From Nostoc sp. ATCC 43529 (GTDB lineage: Bacteria; Cyanobacteriota; Cyanobacteriia; Cyanobacteriales; Nostocaceae): a stretch of DNA of 64,000 nt. Under the pieces are notes generated by a model that was not told the DNA's origin, searched no databases, and saw only the letters and a list, made by a program, of their open reading frames with translations. Each line of letters opens with the position of its first letter. Position 1 is the stretch's first letter. A program made the position numbers and the translations under genes. Shown here in pieces: positions 35,255-43,641 of the stretch. The stretch spans positions 1 through 64,000 of the forward strand of contig LWTK01000046.1 of NCBI GenBank assembly GCA_003326205.1. Reading direction: 5' to 3'.

Positions 35255-36583
35255 TTATTTCCTTTGAAGGGCGAAGAAAAGCACAATTATTTCACTAATT
35301 ACACCCGCAAGCATTCCATAGGCTGCTGAAGTAGCTCCGCTATGTTTGGTAAAAATCAAACTTCCACATACTACTAAAGTAAAGGTCGCAGCAACTACTG
35401 TTGCCAAGTTGATGAACCAGTTCTTGCCCTTGTGAATAAGTAGCCCTTGAAAAGTATTTTGCACAGCCAAGAGCAGGGGTAAATATGAGAGTATTTGTAT
35501 AACTGGACGAGATGCTTCTACAAGAGAGGGATTATTCCCCAAAAACTGACGCAGTAAAAATAATCCTTGCTCTGTATACCCTAGCCAAAACGGTATGAAA
35601 GTAAAACTTAGCCCGACAATAATTACAAAAGCAGCAAGTGTTCGCTTGGAGGTTTCTTCATAAGCAGAAATTACCACTTGTTGAATCATACGTGTACCGT
35701 TAGCGATCGCCAGCACAAGTCCCCAGGCCGCAGGCCAAACGGCAAGTGCTAAACTACCATCGAATGCGCGAGCAATCAGACTCAAAAGTATGGCTCTTGC
35801 GCCCCATACTAAAAGCATGGTAGAGGCTAAAGGAAGATAGTAAAAGCTGACTCCTGACAAAGTTTGAGGCAGTTTCTTAGTCTCAAAATATCCTTGTTGG
35901 TTAAGAATAGAAATAGCACCAAGACGCATACAAAACCATGTAACCAGTACCGCCTCAATGAGTATGGCTCCCATCATGGTGATACCTGCTAAAAATGCGC
36001 CATCTAACCGTAAAGTTACTCCCACTGCCAGCGACACAATTACCCAAGTCAATCGCGCTACACTTGCCCAACCTACAGCTATGCTCTTTTGAGCGCGAAT
36101 TAGCAACCCTTGAAAGAATCGCCGCCAAGCAATCACGAAAGGCCACAGAAACATCAATAAAAAAGCAGTTCTTCCTCTGGCAGCAATTGATGAGCTAACG
36201 CCAAATACATCAAGCAATAGCCAGTTATACAAAGGTTCCCAGGTGAGTAATAGAAAGATACCACTTAGAGACAATCCCGCAATCATCGTAAACTGCCAAA
36301 GTGCGCGTCGAGATTTGGCTTGACCTCCCAGTGCTGTTGAGGCATGAAGAATCATGATGATCGGGCTTTCCAGAAATACGGCAACTCCTTTGACTACCCC
36401 GACTCCGGCTAATGTCTCTTGCGGAAAGGCTAGGCGACTGAGTGCAGATGTCTGAAGCGGATCGCCGAGAGTCATTGCCACATCAGACAGAGAAAGTGGA
36501 ATAAACTGCGTCAGTAGTGCTAACAGCGATCGCCCTGAAGTTATTTGACTACTTTCTGGTTTGGGCTGGGGTGAGGTGTTCAT
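35255..36583 (-). CDS. MATE-like multi-pass membrane exporter
   Basis: About 442 residues and some 12 hydrophobic helices (for example FTMIAGLSLSGIFLLLTW, GAILIEAVLVTWFCMRLG, TFIPFWLGYTEQGLFLLRQF). The fold and length resemble the MOP superfamily (MATE/polysaccharide flippase), but I see no clear family signature, so the substrate is open. The stop of the SbnA-like gene overlaps a GTG (TAGTG, 36598) that is in frame; the ATG at 36583 lies 15 bp further. Either way the two genes are coupled, and the pair suggests export of the enzyme's product. Confidence 0.7.
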   Translation of the reverse strand: MNTSPQPKPESSQITSGRSLLALLTQFIPLSLSDVAMTLGDPLQTSALSRLAFPQETLAGVGVVKGVAVFLESPIIMILHASTALGGQAKSRRALWQFTMIAGLSLSGIFLLLTWEPLYNWLLLDVFGVSSSIAARGRTAFLLMFLWPFVIAWRRFFQGLLIRAQKSIAVGWASVARLTWVIVSLAVGVTLRLDGAFLAGITMMGAILIEAVLVTWFCMRLGAISILNQQGYFETKKLPQTLSGVSFYYLPLASTMLLVWGARAILLSLIARAFDGSLALAVWPAAWGLVLAIANGTRMIQQVVISAYEETSKRTLAAFVIIVGLSFTFIPFWLGYTEQGLFLLRQFLGNNPSLVEASRPVIQILSYLPLLLAVQNTFQGLLIHKGKNWFINLATVVAATFTLVVCGSLIFTKHSGATSAAYGMLAGVISEIIVLFFALQRK

Positions 36584-36597
36584 GTTATTTTTCAGCA

Positions 36598-37695
36598 CTA
36601 CTTAAAATAAAGGGGAGTTAGTGAAGCGATCGCATCCTCAAGAAGTTTCCCTTGTTTTACGGTAAATCCATGACGGTCAAGCCAATCGGAATCGTAGACT
36701 GTCTCAAGGTATCTATCGCCTCGGTCTGGATTGATCATCAGAATCCGCGCACCCGCACCTAGATCGCGCGCCAGATGCAATCCTCCTGCTACAATTGCGC
36801 CTGTTGATGCACCTAGAAGCAATCCCTCACGACGTGCAAGGACGTGACACACCGAGTAAGCTAAATCTTCTGGTACTACATAAGCGCGATCGAGCAGGGA
36901 AAGATCCAGATTTGGCGGAAAGAAAGATAACCCAATACCAGTCATCTTGTAGGGTTTTGCTGGCGTTCCCATAATTACTGAACCCACCACATCAACGCCA
37001 ACAATGCGTATGCTTGGGAATCGCGGTTTAAGATAACGAGCTATTCCCATGATCTGTCCCGCAGTGCTGACACCAACCACAACAGCATCAAGGTCGGAGG
37101 AAAAGTGAGCTTCAATCTCACGGGCAGTGTAGTATGAATGTGCTTCCGTATTCAGAGGGTTCAAGTGTTGACATGGATACCAAGCATCAGGTATGTTTGC
37201 AGCCAGTTCCTTGGCTTTTTTCATACGTGCCTTCTGCATAGAGCCTGATTCATCGGCCTCATGAAGTGGTACATCCACAAGTTCTGCACCGTATGCTTTT
37301 AGCATTCGTCTAAAAGGTGGAGGTGTTTTGGCATCAACAACAATAATGACTCGATACCCTCGGACTGCTCCTATCATGGCTAGCCCAACGCCGAAATTTC
37401 CTGAGCTTGACTCGATAATCGTACCACCAGGTACAAGCAGCCCTTCTTCCTCCGCACGCGTCACGAGGTAGACTGCATTTTTTTCTTTAATTGAACCCCC
37501 AGGATTACAACTTTCCAATTTCAAGAAGCATTCTGCGATCGCACATATAGGAGAAATATTCTTGAGTTTTACAATCGGAACATTTCCTATAGCCTGGGTA
37601 ACATCAGCAGCCGTAGTATTTTTCCATTTACGATGATGATTCCACTGAGAGTTGACAATGCTTTCAAAGGATGAATACTTTGCCAGATAATTCAT
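36598..37695 (-). CDS. SbnA-like PLP-dependent beta-replacement enzyme
   Basis: About 365 residues. It is a cysteine-synthase-fold type II PLP enzyme: Schiff-base lysine in NPGGSIKEKNA near residue 65, the phosphate or substrate loop ESSSGNFGVGLAM near 97, and the phosphate-binding GVSTAGQIMGIARYL near 205. The C-terminal NPDRGDRYLETVYDSDWL is closest to SbnA-type enzymes, which make N-(1-amino-1-carboxy-2-ethyl)glutamate from O-phosphoserine and glutamate, a precursor of 2,3-diaminopropionate. No SbnB-like partner is adjacent. The ATG at 37695 is preferred over TTG at 37716. A TTTCAT-type box lies about 290 bp upstream on this strand. Confidence 0.82.
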   Translation of the reverse strand: MNYLAKYSSFESIVNSQWNHHRKWKNTTAADVTQAIGNVPIVKLKNISPICAIAECFLKLESCNPGGSIKEKNAVYLVTRAEEEGLLVPGGTIIESSSGNFGVGLAMIGAVRGYRVIIVVDAKTPPPFRRMLKAYGAELVDVPLHEADESGSMQKARMKKAKELAANIPDAWYPCQHLNPLNTEAHSYYTAREIEAHFSSDLDAVVVGVSTAGQIMGIARYLKPRFPSIRIVGVDVVGSVIMGTPAKPYKMTGIGLSFFPPNLDLSLLDRAYVVPEDLAYSVCHVLARREGLLLGASTGAIVAGGLHLARDLGAGARILMINPDRGDRYLETVYDSDWLDRHGFTVKQGKLLEDAIASLTPLYFK

Positions 37696-37985
37696 ATTAA
37701 GTACCCAAAAATTCAAAAATTAGTACAAATTCTCATAGCTACATGAACTTGCTCATTAGGGTTGATTTTATTGGAACATCGTTACTAGATTGCTTTCTTG
37801 AAAATAAAAAGATTAACAACTATTGCCCGTATAGTTAATTACCTCTTAAATCTGCTTCAATTTACTCAAAAATAGATAGCAATTAAGTTTGAATCGGTAA
37901 CTAACTAGGTAAGTATTTCAGTTACGCCCATAAAAATATTGACACCCATCACGAACTCGACATATTTTTATGTTGAAGGAGAAAT

Positions 37986-38002
37986 ATGAAATCAAGATGA
38001 AA
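37986..38002 (-). promoter_or_regulatory. TTTCAT-N5-TTTCAT box facing the SbnA-like operon
   Basis: The plus strand reads ATGAAA-TCAAG-ATGAAA, the exact reverse of the box found before rppA and DUF305. On the minus strand an A/T-rich -10 candidate (TAAAAATATG) follows about 16-24 bp downstream. The box is about 290 bp from the SbnA ATG, implying a long leader. Confidence 0.6.
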
Positions 38003-38237
38003 TTTTTTATTTAATATTTAAAATTTCCAAAAATCAGTAGTGATAATTTATTTTTGTCAATTAGTTAACTTGAGCAGAATGCAAAGTATCAACAAAAAAT
38101 AGATATTGAATACGTATTAATTATAATTTTCTGTAATATGTATTACATAATCTATAGCTTTAGTTAAAAAACAAATGTATTTATACATTAAATAACGATA
38201 ATTATAGATTTTATGAACTCTATTTAATTACTCTGAA

Positions 38238-38254
38238 TTTCATCATAATTTCAT
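38238..38254 (+). promoter_or_regulatory. TTTCAT-N5-TTTCAT box, distal copy before rppA-type gene
   Basis: Exact direct repeat TTTCAT at 38238-38243 and 38249-38254, 11-bp period, within AATTTCATCATAATTTCATA. It lies about 200 bp upstream of a second, nearly identical copy. Confidence 0.65.
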
Positions 38255-38440
38255 ATCGATATGTCAAAATCATTATTGACTCAATAAACATCTTGTAAAA
38301 CTTAGTTTCTATAACTCCTCAAACTAAGCTCACACCATACCTTAGCGAGTTGTTTACTGAGTCTTTTCTATTTAGTGATGTATAGATAAGATACTAGCCT
38401 AATATCAGGTTTTGTATAGCCTAATCCTAATTTTTAAGAA

Positions 38441-38482
38441 TTTCATCCTAATTTCATAAATTTCTGCAACCCTATTAATAGG
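38441..38482 (+). promoter_or_regulatory. TTTCAT-N5-TTTCAT box and -10, proximal copy before rppA-type gene
   Basis: TTTCAT at 38441-38446 and 38452-38457 within AATTTCATCCTAATTTCATA, followed by TTAATAGG (about 38475-38482). The box-to-minus-10 distance is close to that of the DUF305 operon box. The position suggests autoregulation of the two-component system. Confidence 0.68.
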
Positions 38483-38549
38483 GGTATCCCTATGGCGAAC
38501 TATGCTAAAATCACAGATTTACAAAGAAGTTTTAAATAACCAGTTTGAT

Positions 38550-39254
38550 ATGAGGGTGCTACTAGTCGAAGATGAGCCAGATTTGGGGGCAGCTATTAAG
38601 CGTACTTTAAATCAACAAAAGTACCTAGTTGACTGGGTTATGGATGGTAATGACGCATGGGCTTACTTAGAAAATAGTTCGGCGCAATATACAGTAGCGA
38701 TTCTTGATTGGATGCTTCCAGGAATTAGTGGTTTAGAATTGTGTAAAAGACTGCGTTATAAAGGTAATCCTCTTCCTATCCTGATGCTAACGGCTAAAGA
38801 TAGAATGGAAGATAAAGTTGCCGGACTAGATGCAGGTGCCGATGACTATTTAGTAAAACCTTTCGGGATGGTGGAACTGCTGGCACGATTGCGGGCTTTG
38901 CAGCGTCGTTCTCCACACTTACAACCCCAACAATTAACTGTTGGTAACTTGACTCTAGACTATGGCAGAAATACAGTTGTCAGAAAAAATACAACAGGGG
39001 AACAGCAAAGCATTCCATTAACTAATAAAGAATTCCAACTATTGGAATATTTCATGAACCATCCTAACCAGATTGTTACGACTGAGCAAATTCGTAATCA
39101 AATTTGGGAAGTTAATGCGGAATCTAGTAGTAATGTAGTGGCAGCGCAAATACGTTTATTACGTCGTAAACTCACAAGTAACGATTGTCCTAACCCAATT
39201 GAAACTTTGCACGGTATGGGGTATCGTCTTAATTTCTCAGATGAATCAAAATAA
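38550..39254 (+). CDS. rppA: OmpR-type response regulator, RppA/NrsR-like
   Basis: About 234 residues from ATG 38550 (MRVLLVEDEPDLGAAIKRTL); an in-frame ATG at 38502 adds 16 unlikely residues. The receiver domain has the acidic pocket (EDE), the phospho-acceptor Asp in VAILDWMLPGISGLEL near residue 54, and the switch lysine in DDYLVKPFGM. The winged-helix effector domain ends in GMGYRLNF. The receiver sequence (DAGADDYLVKPFGMVELLAR, DKVAG) is very like cyanobacterial RppA/NrsR, which responds to metal or redox signals. Paired by 14-bp overlap with the kinase. Confidence 0.88.
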   Translation: MRVLLVEDEPDLGAAIKRTLNQQKYLVDWVMDGNDAWAYLENSSAQYTVAILDWMLPGISGLELCKRLRYKGNPLPILMLTAKDRMEDKVAGLDAGADDYLVKPFGMVELLARLRALQRRSPHLQPQQLTVGNLTLDYGRNTVVRKNTTGEQQSIPLTNKEFQLLEYFMNHPNQIVTTEQIRNQIWEVNAESSSNVVAAQIRLLRRKLTSNDCPNPIETLHGMGYRLNFSDESK

Positions 39255-40584
39255 ACTGTTTCGGCTCACCCGCGTTCGTTTAGCTCTGTATTACGCTATT
39301 GTTATGGGTTTGATTTTAAGCCTATGTGCTTTTAGCTTTTACAGGTCTGTGTTTCATGCTCATGTGGTAGCTTTAGACAGTGAAATTGAGACTGTAGCGG
39401 GAACACTGCACGATAGCATTGAACTCAAACTACAGTCACCTGGACGTTTGGAACCATTAGTAAATCAGTTATTTCCAAATACAGGTAACTGTAGAATTGG
39501 GGCTAGTAATTGTATTCAAGAACAGCCGCATCCTAAACGTCATCTTCTTGGTATTGTTACTAAAACTAGCTACTATATACGTTTTTTTGATATTTCAGGA
39601 AATTTAATTGCTAATGCTGGTTATTATCCAGAGGGATTACCTAATATTTTTAATCAAAAAACTTGGCAATTTCTCAAAGATAGCAAAGGCAACGAATACC
39701 ATCAAATTACTTTATCTCTGCATACCAAAAATTATCAAGATTGGGGATATATGCAAGTAGGGCGAAGTCTAGAAGAGTTTAATCATTATTTGGATAGCGT
39801 AAAGCTAATTTTGATATTAGGGCTGCCGATGGCTATGGTTATGATTGCAGGTGCCAGTTGGTGGTTGTCAGGATTAGCGATGCAGCCAATTTATCAGTCA
39901 TATCGACAAATTCAACAGTTTACAGCCGATGCTGCACATGAATTACGAACGCCTTTAGCTGCAACAAGTGCAACTGTAGAATCAGCACTTTTAATGTCAG
40001 AAATAGATGAACAAGAAACACGAGATATATTGCAAACTATACAGCGTCAAAATCAGAGGCTAACAACTTTAGTCGTTGACTTATTGATGTTAGCACGTTT
40101 AGATAGGCAAGCTCAAAAGTTACAGCACGAAGTTTGTTGTTTAAACGATATTGTTAGCGATTTAATTGAAGAATTTGAAGCGATGGCAACTACCGCAGGA
40201 GTAAAGTTGACATCATCAATCCGAGTTAAGCAAAATATGAATGTTATAGGGAATTCCGATCAGCTTTATCGATTGGTTTCTAACTTAATTGTCAATGCAA
40301 TTCAATATACACTCAAAGGAGGGGAAGTCACAGTTATCTTAGAAAGCAATGATAATTATGCTGTAATTAAAGTTCAAGATACAGGTATTGGTATCCCACA
40401 ACATGAACTGAGGCGAGTTTTTGATCGTTTTTATCGCTTAAGTGGCGATCGCTCTCGTAACACTGGTGGTTCTGGATTAGGATTAGCCATTGCTCAAGCA
40501 ATTGTTCAGGCACATCAAGGCAAATTAAATCTACAAAGTGAATTCGGTAAAGGTAGCACTTTTACAGTTCAATTACCCAGGTAA
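39241..40584 (+). CDS. rppB: Sensor histidine kinase, RppB/NrsS-like
   Basis: About 447 residues from the ATG at 39241, which lies inside the end of the regulator gene. TM1 is near residues 13-35 (LALYYAIVMGLILSLCAF) and TM2 near 183-205 (LILILGLPMAMVMIAGASWW), enclosing a periplasmic sensor of about 150 residues with two close cysteines (NCRIGASNC). The H-box is DAAHELRTPLAA; the ATPase has NLIVNAIQYT, DTGIGIP and GGSGLGLAIA. It probably phosphorylates the adjacent RppA-like regulator in response to a metal or redox cue. Confidence 0.88.
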   Translation: MNQNKLFRLTRVRLALYYAIVMGLILSLCAFSFYRSVFHAHVVALDSEIETVAGTLHDSIELKLQSPGRLEPLVNQLFPNTGNCRIGASNCIQEQPHPKRHLLGIVTKTSYYIRFFDISGNLIANAGYYPEGLPNIFNQKTWQFLKDSKGNEYHQITLSLHTKNYQDWGYMQVGRSLEEFNHYLDSVKLILILGLPMAMVMIAGASWWLSGLAMQPIYQSYRQIQQFTADAAHELRTPLAATSATVESALLMSEIDEQETRDILQTIQRQNQRLTTLVVDLLMLARLDRQAQKLQHEVCCLNDIVSDLIEEFEAMATTAGVKLTSSIRVKQNMNVIGNSDQLYRLVSNLIVNAIQYTLKGGEVTVILESNDNYAVIKVQDTGIGIPQHELRRVFDRFYRLSGDRSRNTGGSGLGLAIAQAIVQAHQGKLNLQSEFGKGSTFTVQLPR

Positions 40585-40605
40585 CATGAGCTATAAATAC
40601 TATAG

Positions 40606-40671
40606 ATGAAAGTATCTTTTACAGGTGGTTGTTTATGTGGAACTATCCGCTACGAATTTCCTAGGACTTGA
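40606..40671 (+). pseudogene. GFA-family (formaldehyde-activating-like) enzyme, 21-aa N-terminal stub
   Basis: The frame MKVSFTGGCLCGTIRYEFPR matches the beginning of GFA/CENP-V domain proteins, whose GGCLCGxIRY motif holds the first zinc cysteines. It stops two codons later, exactly where a reverse-oriented tnpB remnant begins. The rest of the gene is missing, so a transposon relic or deletion truncated it. Confidence 0.7.
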
Positions 40672-41120
40672 TTACGATTTCGCCACTGCAATTTACTCAG
40701 CTTGGTTTTCGCTTTTTTTATGGTAATTGGCATGGCATAAGTTGTGCCGTCAGAACAAACTGCTAAAGTCTTTACTCCCAAATCTACACCAATCTTTTCT
40801 ATGGGGTGAATAATTGGTGGGATTTTCTCGGCATCTAGAGCAAACGATGCAAACCATTTATCCGCAGTTCGGGAAACAGTGAATGTTTGTGAACTGCAAA
40901 TAAAATTAATTTCCTCCTTTAATCGAAATTATTTGATTCCTGGTAAGGTAATTTTCTTGCCCTGGTTAATCACAACCCTGTTGGTGAAAGGTAGTGCTGG
41001 CTTGCCTTTTTCGAGGTAAATCCCCGATGTTTTGTACACCGTAAAAGAATCGCCTTTCTTTTTGCTTTTCTTTACACGAAATTGAGCTAAACCCTTGCGC
41101 CACTGTCTCTTGGTCAATAT
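40651..41120 (-). pseudogene. TnpB (IS605-type) transposon-nuclease remnant
   Basis: The frame from 41120 reads MTKRQWRKGLAQFRVKK...GKKITLPGIK, meets a TAA near 40931, then continues in the same frame as FRLKEEINFICSSQTFTVSR, FASFALDAEKIPP and GVDLGVKTLAVCSDG. The last contains the first RuvC catalytic Asp. It ends at QWRNRNQVLGNS, so the second and third RuvC motifs and zinc finger are gone. About 155 of roughly 400 codons remain; no TnpA was found. This is a dead IS605-type tnpB. Confidence 0.85.
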
Positions 41121-41268
41121 CGAGTTCTTCGGCTAGTAATTCGAGAATTCCGATAGTTTCTTCATAGGCATTGAGGTCTTGCCTTTGGAGGTTTTCAACT
41201 AAGCGGAGTTTACGAGCTTTTTTCTCGCCGCACTCAATAATGACCAGTTTTAATTGATAGTGGTGGGT
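41098..41268 (-). pseudogene. ParB-like fragment
   Basis: Another minus-strand frame, overlapping the tnpB start out of phase, reads YQLKLVIIECGEKKARKLR and LVENLQRQDLNAYEETIGIL. ENLQRxDLNxxEE is the helix signature of ParB/Spo0J nuclease-like domains. Only about 50 codons survive, with no N-terminal box or HTH core. It appears to be debris joined to the tnpB remnant. Confidence 0.6.
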
Positions 41269-41380
41269 TCAAGCCCCTACTGATTGCAATTTTTAATTTT
41301 ACATTTTTAATTTTTAATTTGGTTGACTACGGGTATTTCCTCAACAATACCTTTGACAAAATAAGAGTCTACAAAAATTA

Positions 41381-41413
41381 AAAAAGCCTTGCGAGAAACC
41401 TGCAAGGAATTTT
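41381..41413 (-). terminator. Rho-independent-like terminator downstream of the AraC gene
   Basis: On the minus strand CCTTGC and GCAAGG form a 6-bp stem with a 9-nt loop, followed by CTTTTTTAA. It lies about 155 bp after the AraC gene stop. The opposite strand also ends in AATTTTT, so it may work both ways. Confidence 0.6.
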
Positions 41414-41566
41414 TAGGACTGACTGTTTTTGCCCAGCTTCGGAGAAATGGGAGTTTGTACATCAACTCACCCTCGTAAATTGGCGAAGGTATTGTATGGA
41501 TTGGGGTTTATGTACTGAGTCACCCAGTTTAACGTTCATCGAGAGCGATCGCTGAACAGTCAATAC

Positions 41567-42487
41567 TCAGGCAATTCGTAAACGCTCAATATCCTTTATC
41601 GGTGGCGCACCAAACATGCGGGAATATTCACGACTGAACTGTGAAGGACTCTCATAACCAACCTGATACGCCGCCTGGGTTGCATCTGCATTTTCAGCCA
41701 GCATCAAACGACGGGCTTCCAATAACCTCAACTGCTTTTGATATTGCAACGGACTCATTGAGGTCACTGCCTTGAAGTGCCGATGAAATGATGCGGAAGA
41801 CATTCTCGCTTGCTTTGCCAAATCATCCATGCTCAGTGACTTTGTAAACTCAGCTTTGATCTGTTTAATCACCTCTGCAATGCGCTGCATCTGGCTACCG
41901 GAGGTCGCAATCTGCCAAACCGCTTCGCTCTGGTCGCCCATTAATAGACGGTAATAGATTTCGCGAATCATCATCGATGCCAGGAATGGAATATCTTCGG
42001 GCGTATCCAGAAGCCGTGTGAGTCGGGTGGCACAATCAATCAACGGAGCTTTTGCATCGCTGACGAACAAGCCTCTGACTGAACTTTCTTTTTGATCTCG
42101 ACGGTGCTGAATTTGGTCAATAATGTCCCAAAGCCCAGTCACGTCCAGACTTAGCTTAAAGCAGAGATACGGCTGATCCGCCGTTGCTTCGACAATATTT
42201 CCGCTCAGCGGCAGATCGACCGTGACAACAATATATTGAGCCACACCATAATGGTAGGTTTCCTGTCCTAGTAAGGTTTCTTTTCTGCCTTGAAGAATAA
42301 TGCAAAGCGTCGGTTCATACACCGTGCAGAGTTCTGTCGGAGCCGCAGATTCTCGCATAAATTCCAACTGGGCGATCGCCGTTGAATGGACACCGTTTCC
42401 TCTGCCATCCGTGTGGCGAGTCACTAATCTTGCCAATTCTTGACAAGCATCAATCGTGGTCTCGCGCTTTAGAAATTCATCTGCCAT
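41567..42487 (-). CDS. AraC-family transcriptional regulator, copy 1
   Basis: 306 residues. The N-terminal AraC_N (YqhC-like cupin) domain contains TLCIILQGRKETLLGQETYHYG. The C-terminal double HTH includes MDDLAKQARMSSASFHRHFK and YEVGYESPSQFSREYSRMFG-like helices (here YQVGYESPSQFSREYSRMFG). It is very similar to copy 2 at 45078, pointing to duplication. It is divergent from the alpha/beta hydrolase gene, with a conserved promoter block between them, and is probably its regulator. Confidence 0.93.
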   Translation of the reverse strand: MADEFLKRETTIDACQELARLVTRHTDGRGNGVHSTAIAQLEFMRESAAPTELCTVYEPTLCIILQGRKETLLGQETYHYGVAQYIVVTVDLPLSGNIVEATADQPYLCFKLSLDVTGLWDIIDQIQHRRDQKESSVRGLFVSDAKAPLIDCATRLTRLLDTPEDIPFLASMMIREIYYRLLMGDQSEAVWQIATSGSQMQRIAEVIKQIKAEFTKSLSMDDLAKQARMSSASFHRHFKAVTSMSPLQYQKQLRLLEARRLMLAENADATQAAYQVGYESPSQFSREYSRMFGAPPIKDIERLRIA

Positions 42488-42587
42488 ACCAGATCCTCGG
42501 CAACGCTTAGCGACGTATCGTGAGACATCCCTCTCATCGTTTTACTGCACCTATTATAGAGGATTCTTTTGAGCATCATCTTGCTGT

Positions 42588-42702
42588 TTGAGAAAATCAG
42601 GCAATAAACTGCAAGGTTTATGTATTCATAACCTTCTTTCCAAAGCCTATGATGAACTCATGCCAGAAGAGCAATGAAAGGATAAGGCAATAAAGGAGAG
42701 CG
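42588..42702 (+). promoter_or_regulatory. AraC-linked promoter block 1 (alpha/beta hydrolase)
   Basis: The block contains TTGAGAAAATCAGGCAATAA, CTGCAAGGTTTATGTATTCA and TAACCTT, then AAAGGATAAGGCAATAAAGG just before the ATG. Two homologous blocks occur at 46071 and 47291. The repeated AGGCAA and AAGGTTTATG segments are probable AraC sites. Confidence 0.7.
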
Positions 42703-43641
42703 ATGCACAAAAGAACTGCCAGTTTTGACAGTAAAGGGTTAAAGTGTTCCGTCACCTTTTACACTCCAGATCAAGCCGCATCTGGTCAACGTTGTCCTGC
42801 CATTGTCATGGCGCATGGCATTGGCTTGACCAAAGAGATGGGTCTACCACAGTTTGCTGAGCGCTTCGCTCAAGCTGGATTCGTTGTCACGCTGTTCGAT
42901 TACCGCTACATCGGTGCCAGTGAGGGAGAACCTCGTGGACAAATGCTGCCGACTGAGCAGCACGAGGATTACCGCAATGCTATCACCTGGACTCAACTCC
43001 AACGTGAAGTTGATCCCAATCGCATCGGTGTTTGGGGCTTCTCCTATAGCGGTGGTCATGTGCTGCATCTGGCGGCATTCGATCGGCGCGTGAAAGCCGT
43101 TGTAGCCCACATGCCGACAGTGAATCTTTTTCTCAACTCCCGTCGTCTGACTTCACCCCTTGACCTCGATGAACTCACAACGTTGCTTTCACAAGACCGC
43201 ATCAAACGGTATCAAACTGGGGAAGTGAGCTACTTTCCCCTGGTTGCCGCACCCGGACAACCGAGCTTTCTGCCGACACCCGATGCATACACCTGGGTTG
43301 AATCTGCTAAAAGTGCCAGTGAAGGACGATGGGAGAATCGCATCACCTTTGAATCGATCGAGCATTCTCTCTATTACGAACCCATTCCTCACCTGGAGGC
43401 GATCTTTCCCACTCCGCTATGTCTGATTGTAGGTGAGAAGGATTTTCTCGCACCTCCCGACTTAACCGCTGCTGTCTACGCTCATGCGATGGAGCCGAAG
43501 TCTTTCACAATCTTGAAGGGTGGACACTTCGACGGTTTCCAGGGAAAGGGCTTCGAGATTGCCAGTACAACTGCTGTGAAATGGTTTGAGAAATATCTGC
43601 AACACGTTGAGGCTCCTGTCTTGGAAGTTACTGCTGCTTAA
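42703..43641 (+). CDS. Alpha/beta hydrolase (dienelactone hydrolase-like)
   Basis: 312 residues. The oxyanion region is [20 protein letters not shown] near residue 35, the nucleophile elbow [16 protein letters not shown] near 110 (Ser in GFSYSGG), a candidate Asp in [11 protein letters not shown] near 245, and the His in [10 protein letters not shown] near 272. This is a complete catalytic triad, and the enzyme is likely an esterase or related hydrolase. AAAGGAGAG precedes the ATG. Its stop overlaps the next gene's start (TAATG). It lies in the higher-GC island next to the divergent AraC gene. Confidence 0.88.
   Translation: MHKRTASFDSKGLKCSVTFYTPDQAASGQRCPAIVMAHGIGLTKEMGLPQFAERFAQAGFVVTLFDYRYIGASEGEPRGQMLPTEQHEDYRNAITWTQLQREVDPNRIGVWGFSYSGGHVLHLAAFDRRVKAVVAHMPTVNLFLNSRRLTSPLDLDELTTLLSQDRIKRYQTGEVSYFPLVAAPGQPSFLPTPDAYTWVESAKSASEGRWENRITFESIEHSLYYEPIPHLEAIFPTPLCLIVGEKDFLAPPDLTAAVYAHAMEPKSFTILKGGHFDGFQGKGFEIASTTAVKWFEKYLQHVEAPVLEVTAA

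Larger units (their letters stand above)
37696..38549. other. Long regulatory intergenic region between SbnA-like and rppA-type genes
   Basis: This 850-bp, strongly A/T-rich gap has no supported gene. It holds three TTTCAT-N5-TTTCAT boxes: one facing the SbnA gene (37986-38002) and two facing the response-regulator gene. An upstream ATG at 38502 is in frame with the regulator but sits only about 20 bp after the likely -10. Confidence 0.6.

Noticed and set aside
41265-41284. A GGTTCAAGCCCC stretch like a tRNA T-arm
   Set aside because: Only three of five stem pairs form and no acceptor, D-arm or anticodon arm is nearby, so it is not a tRNA.
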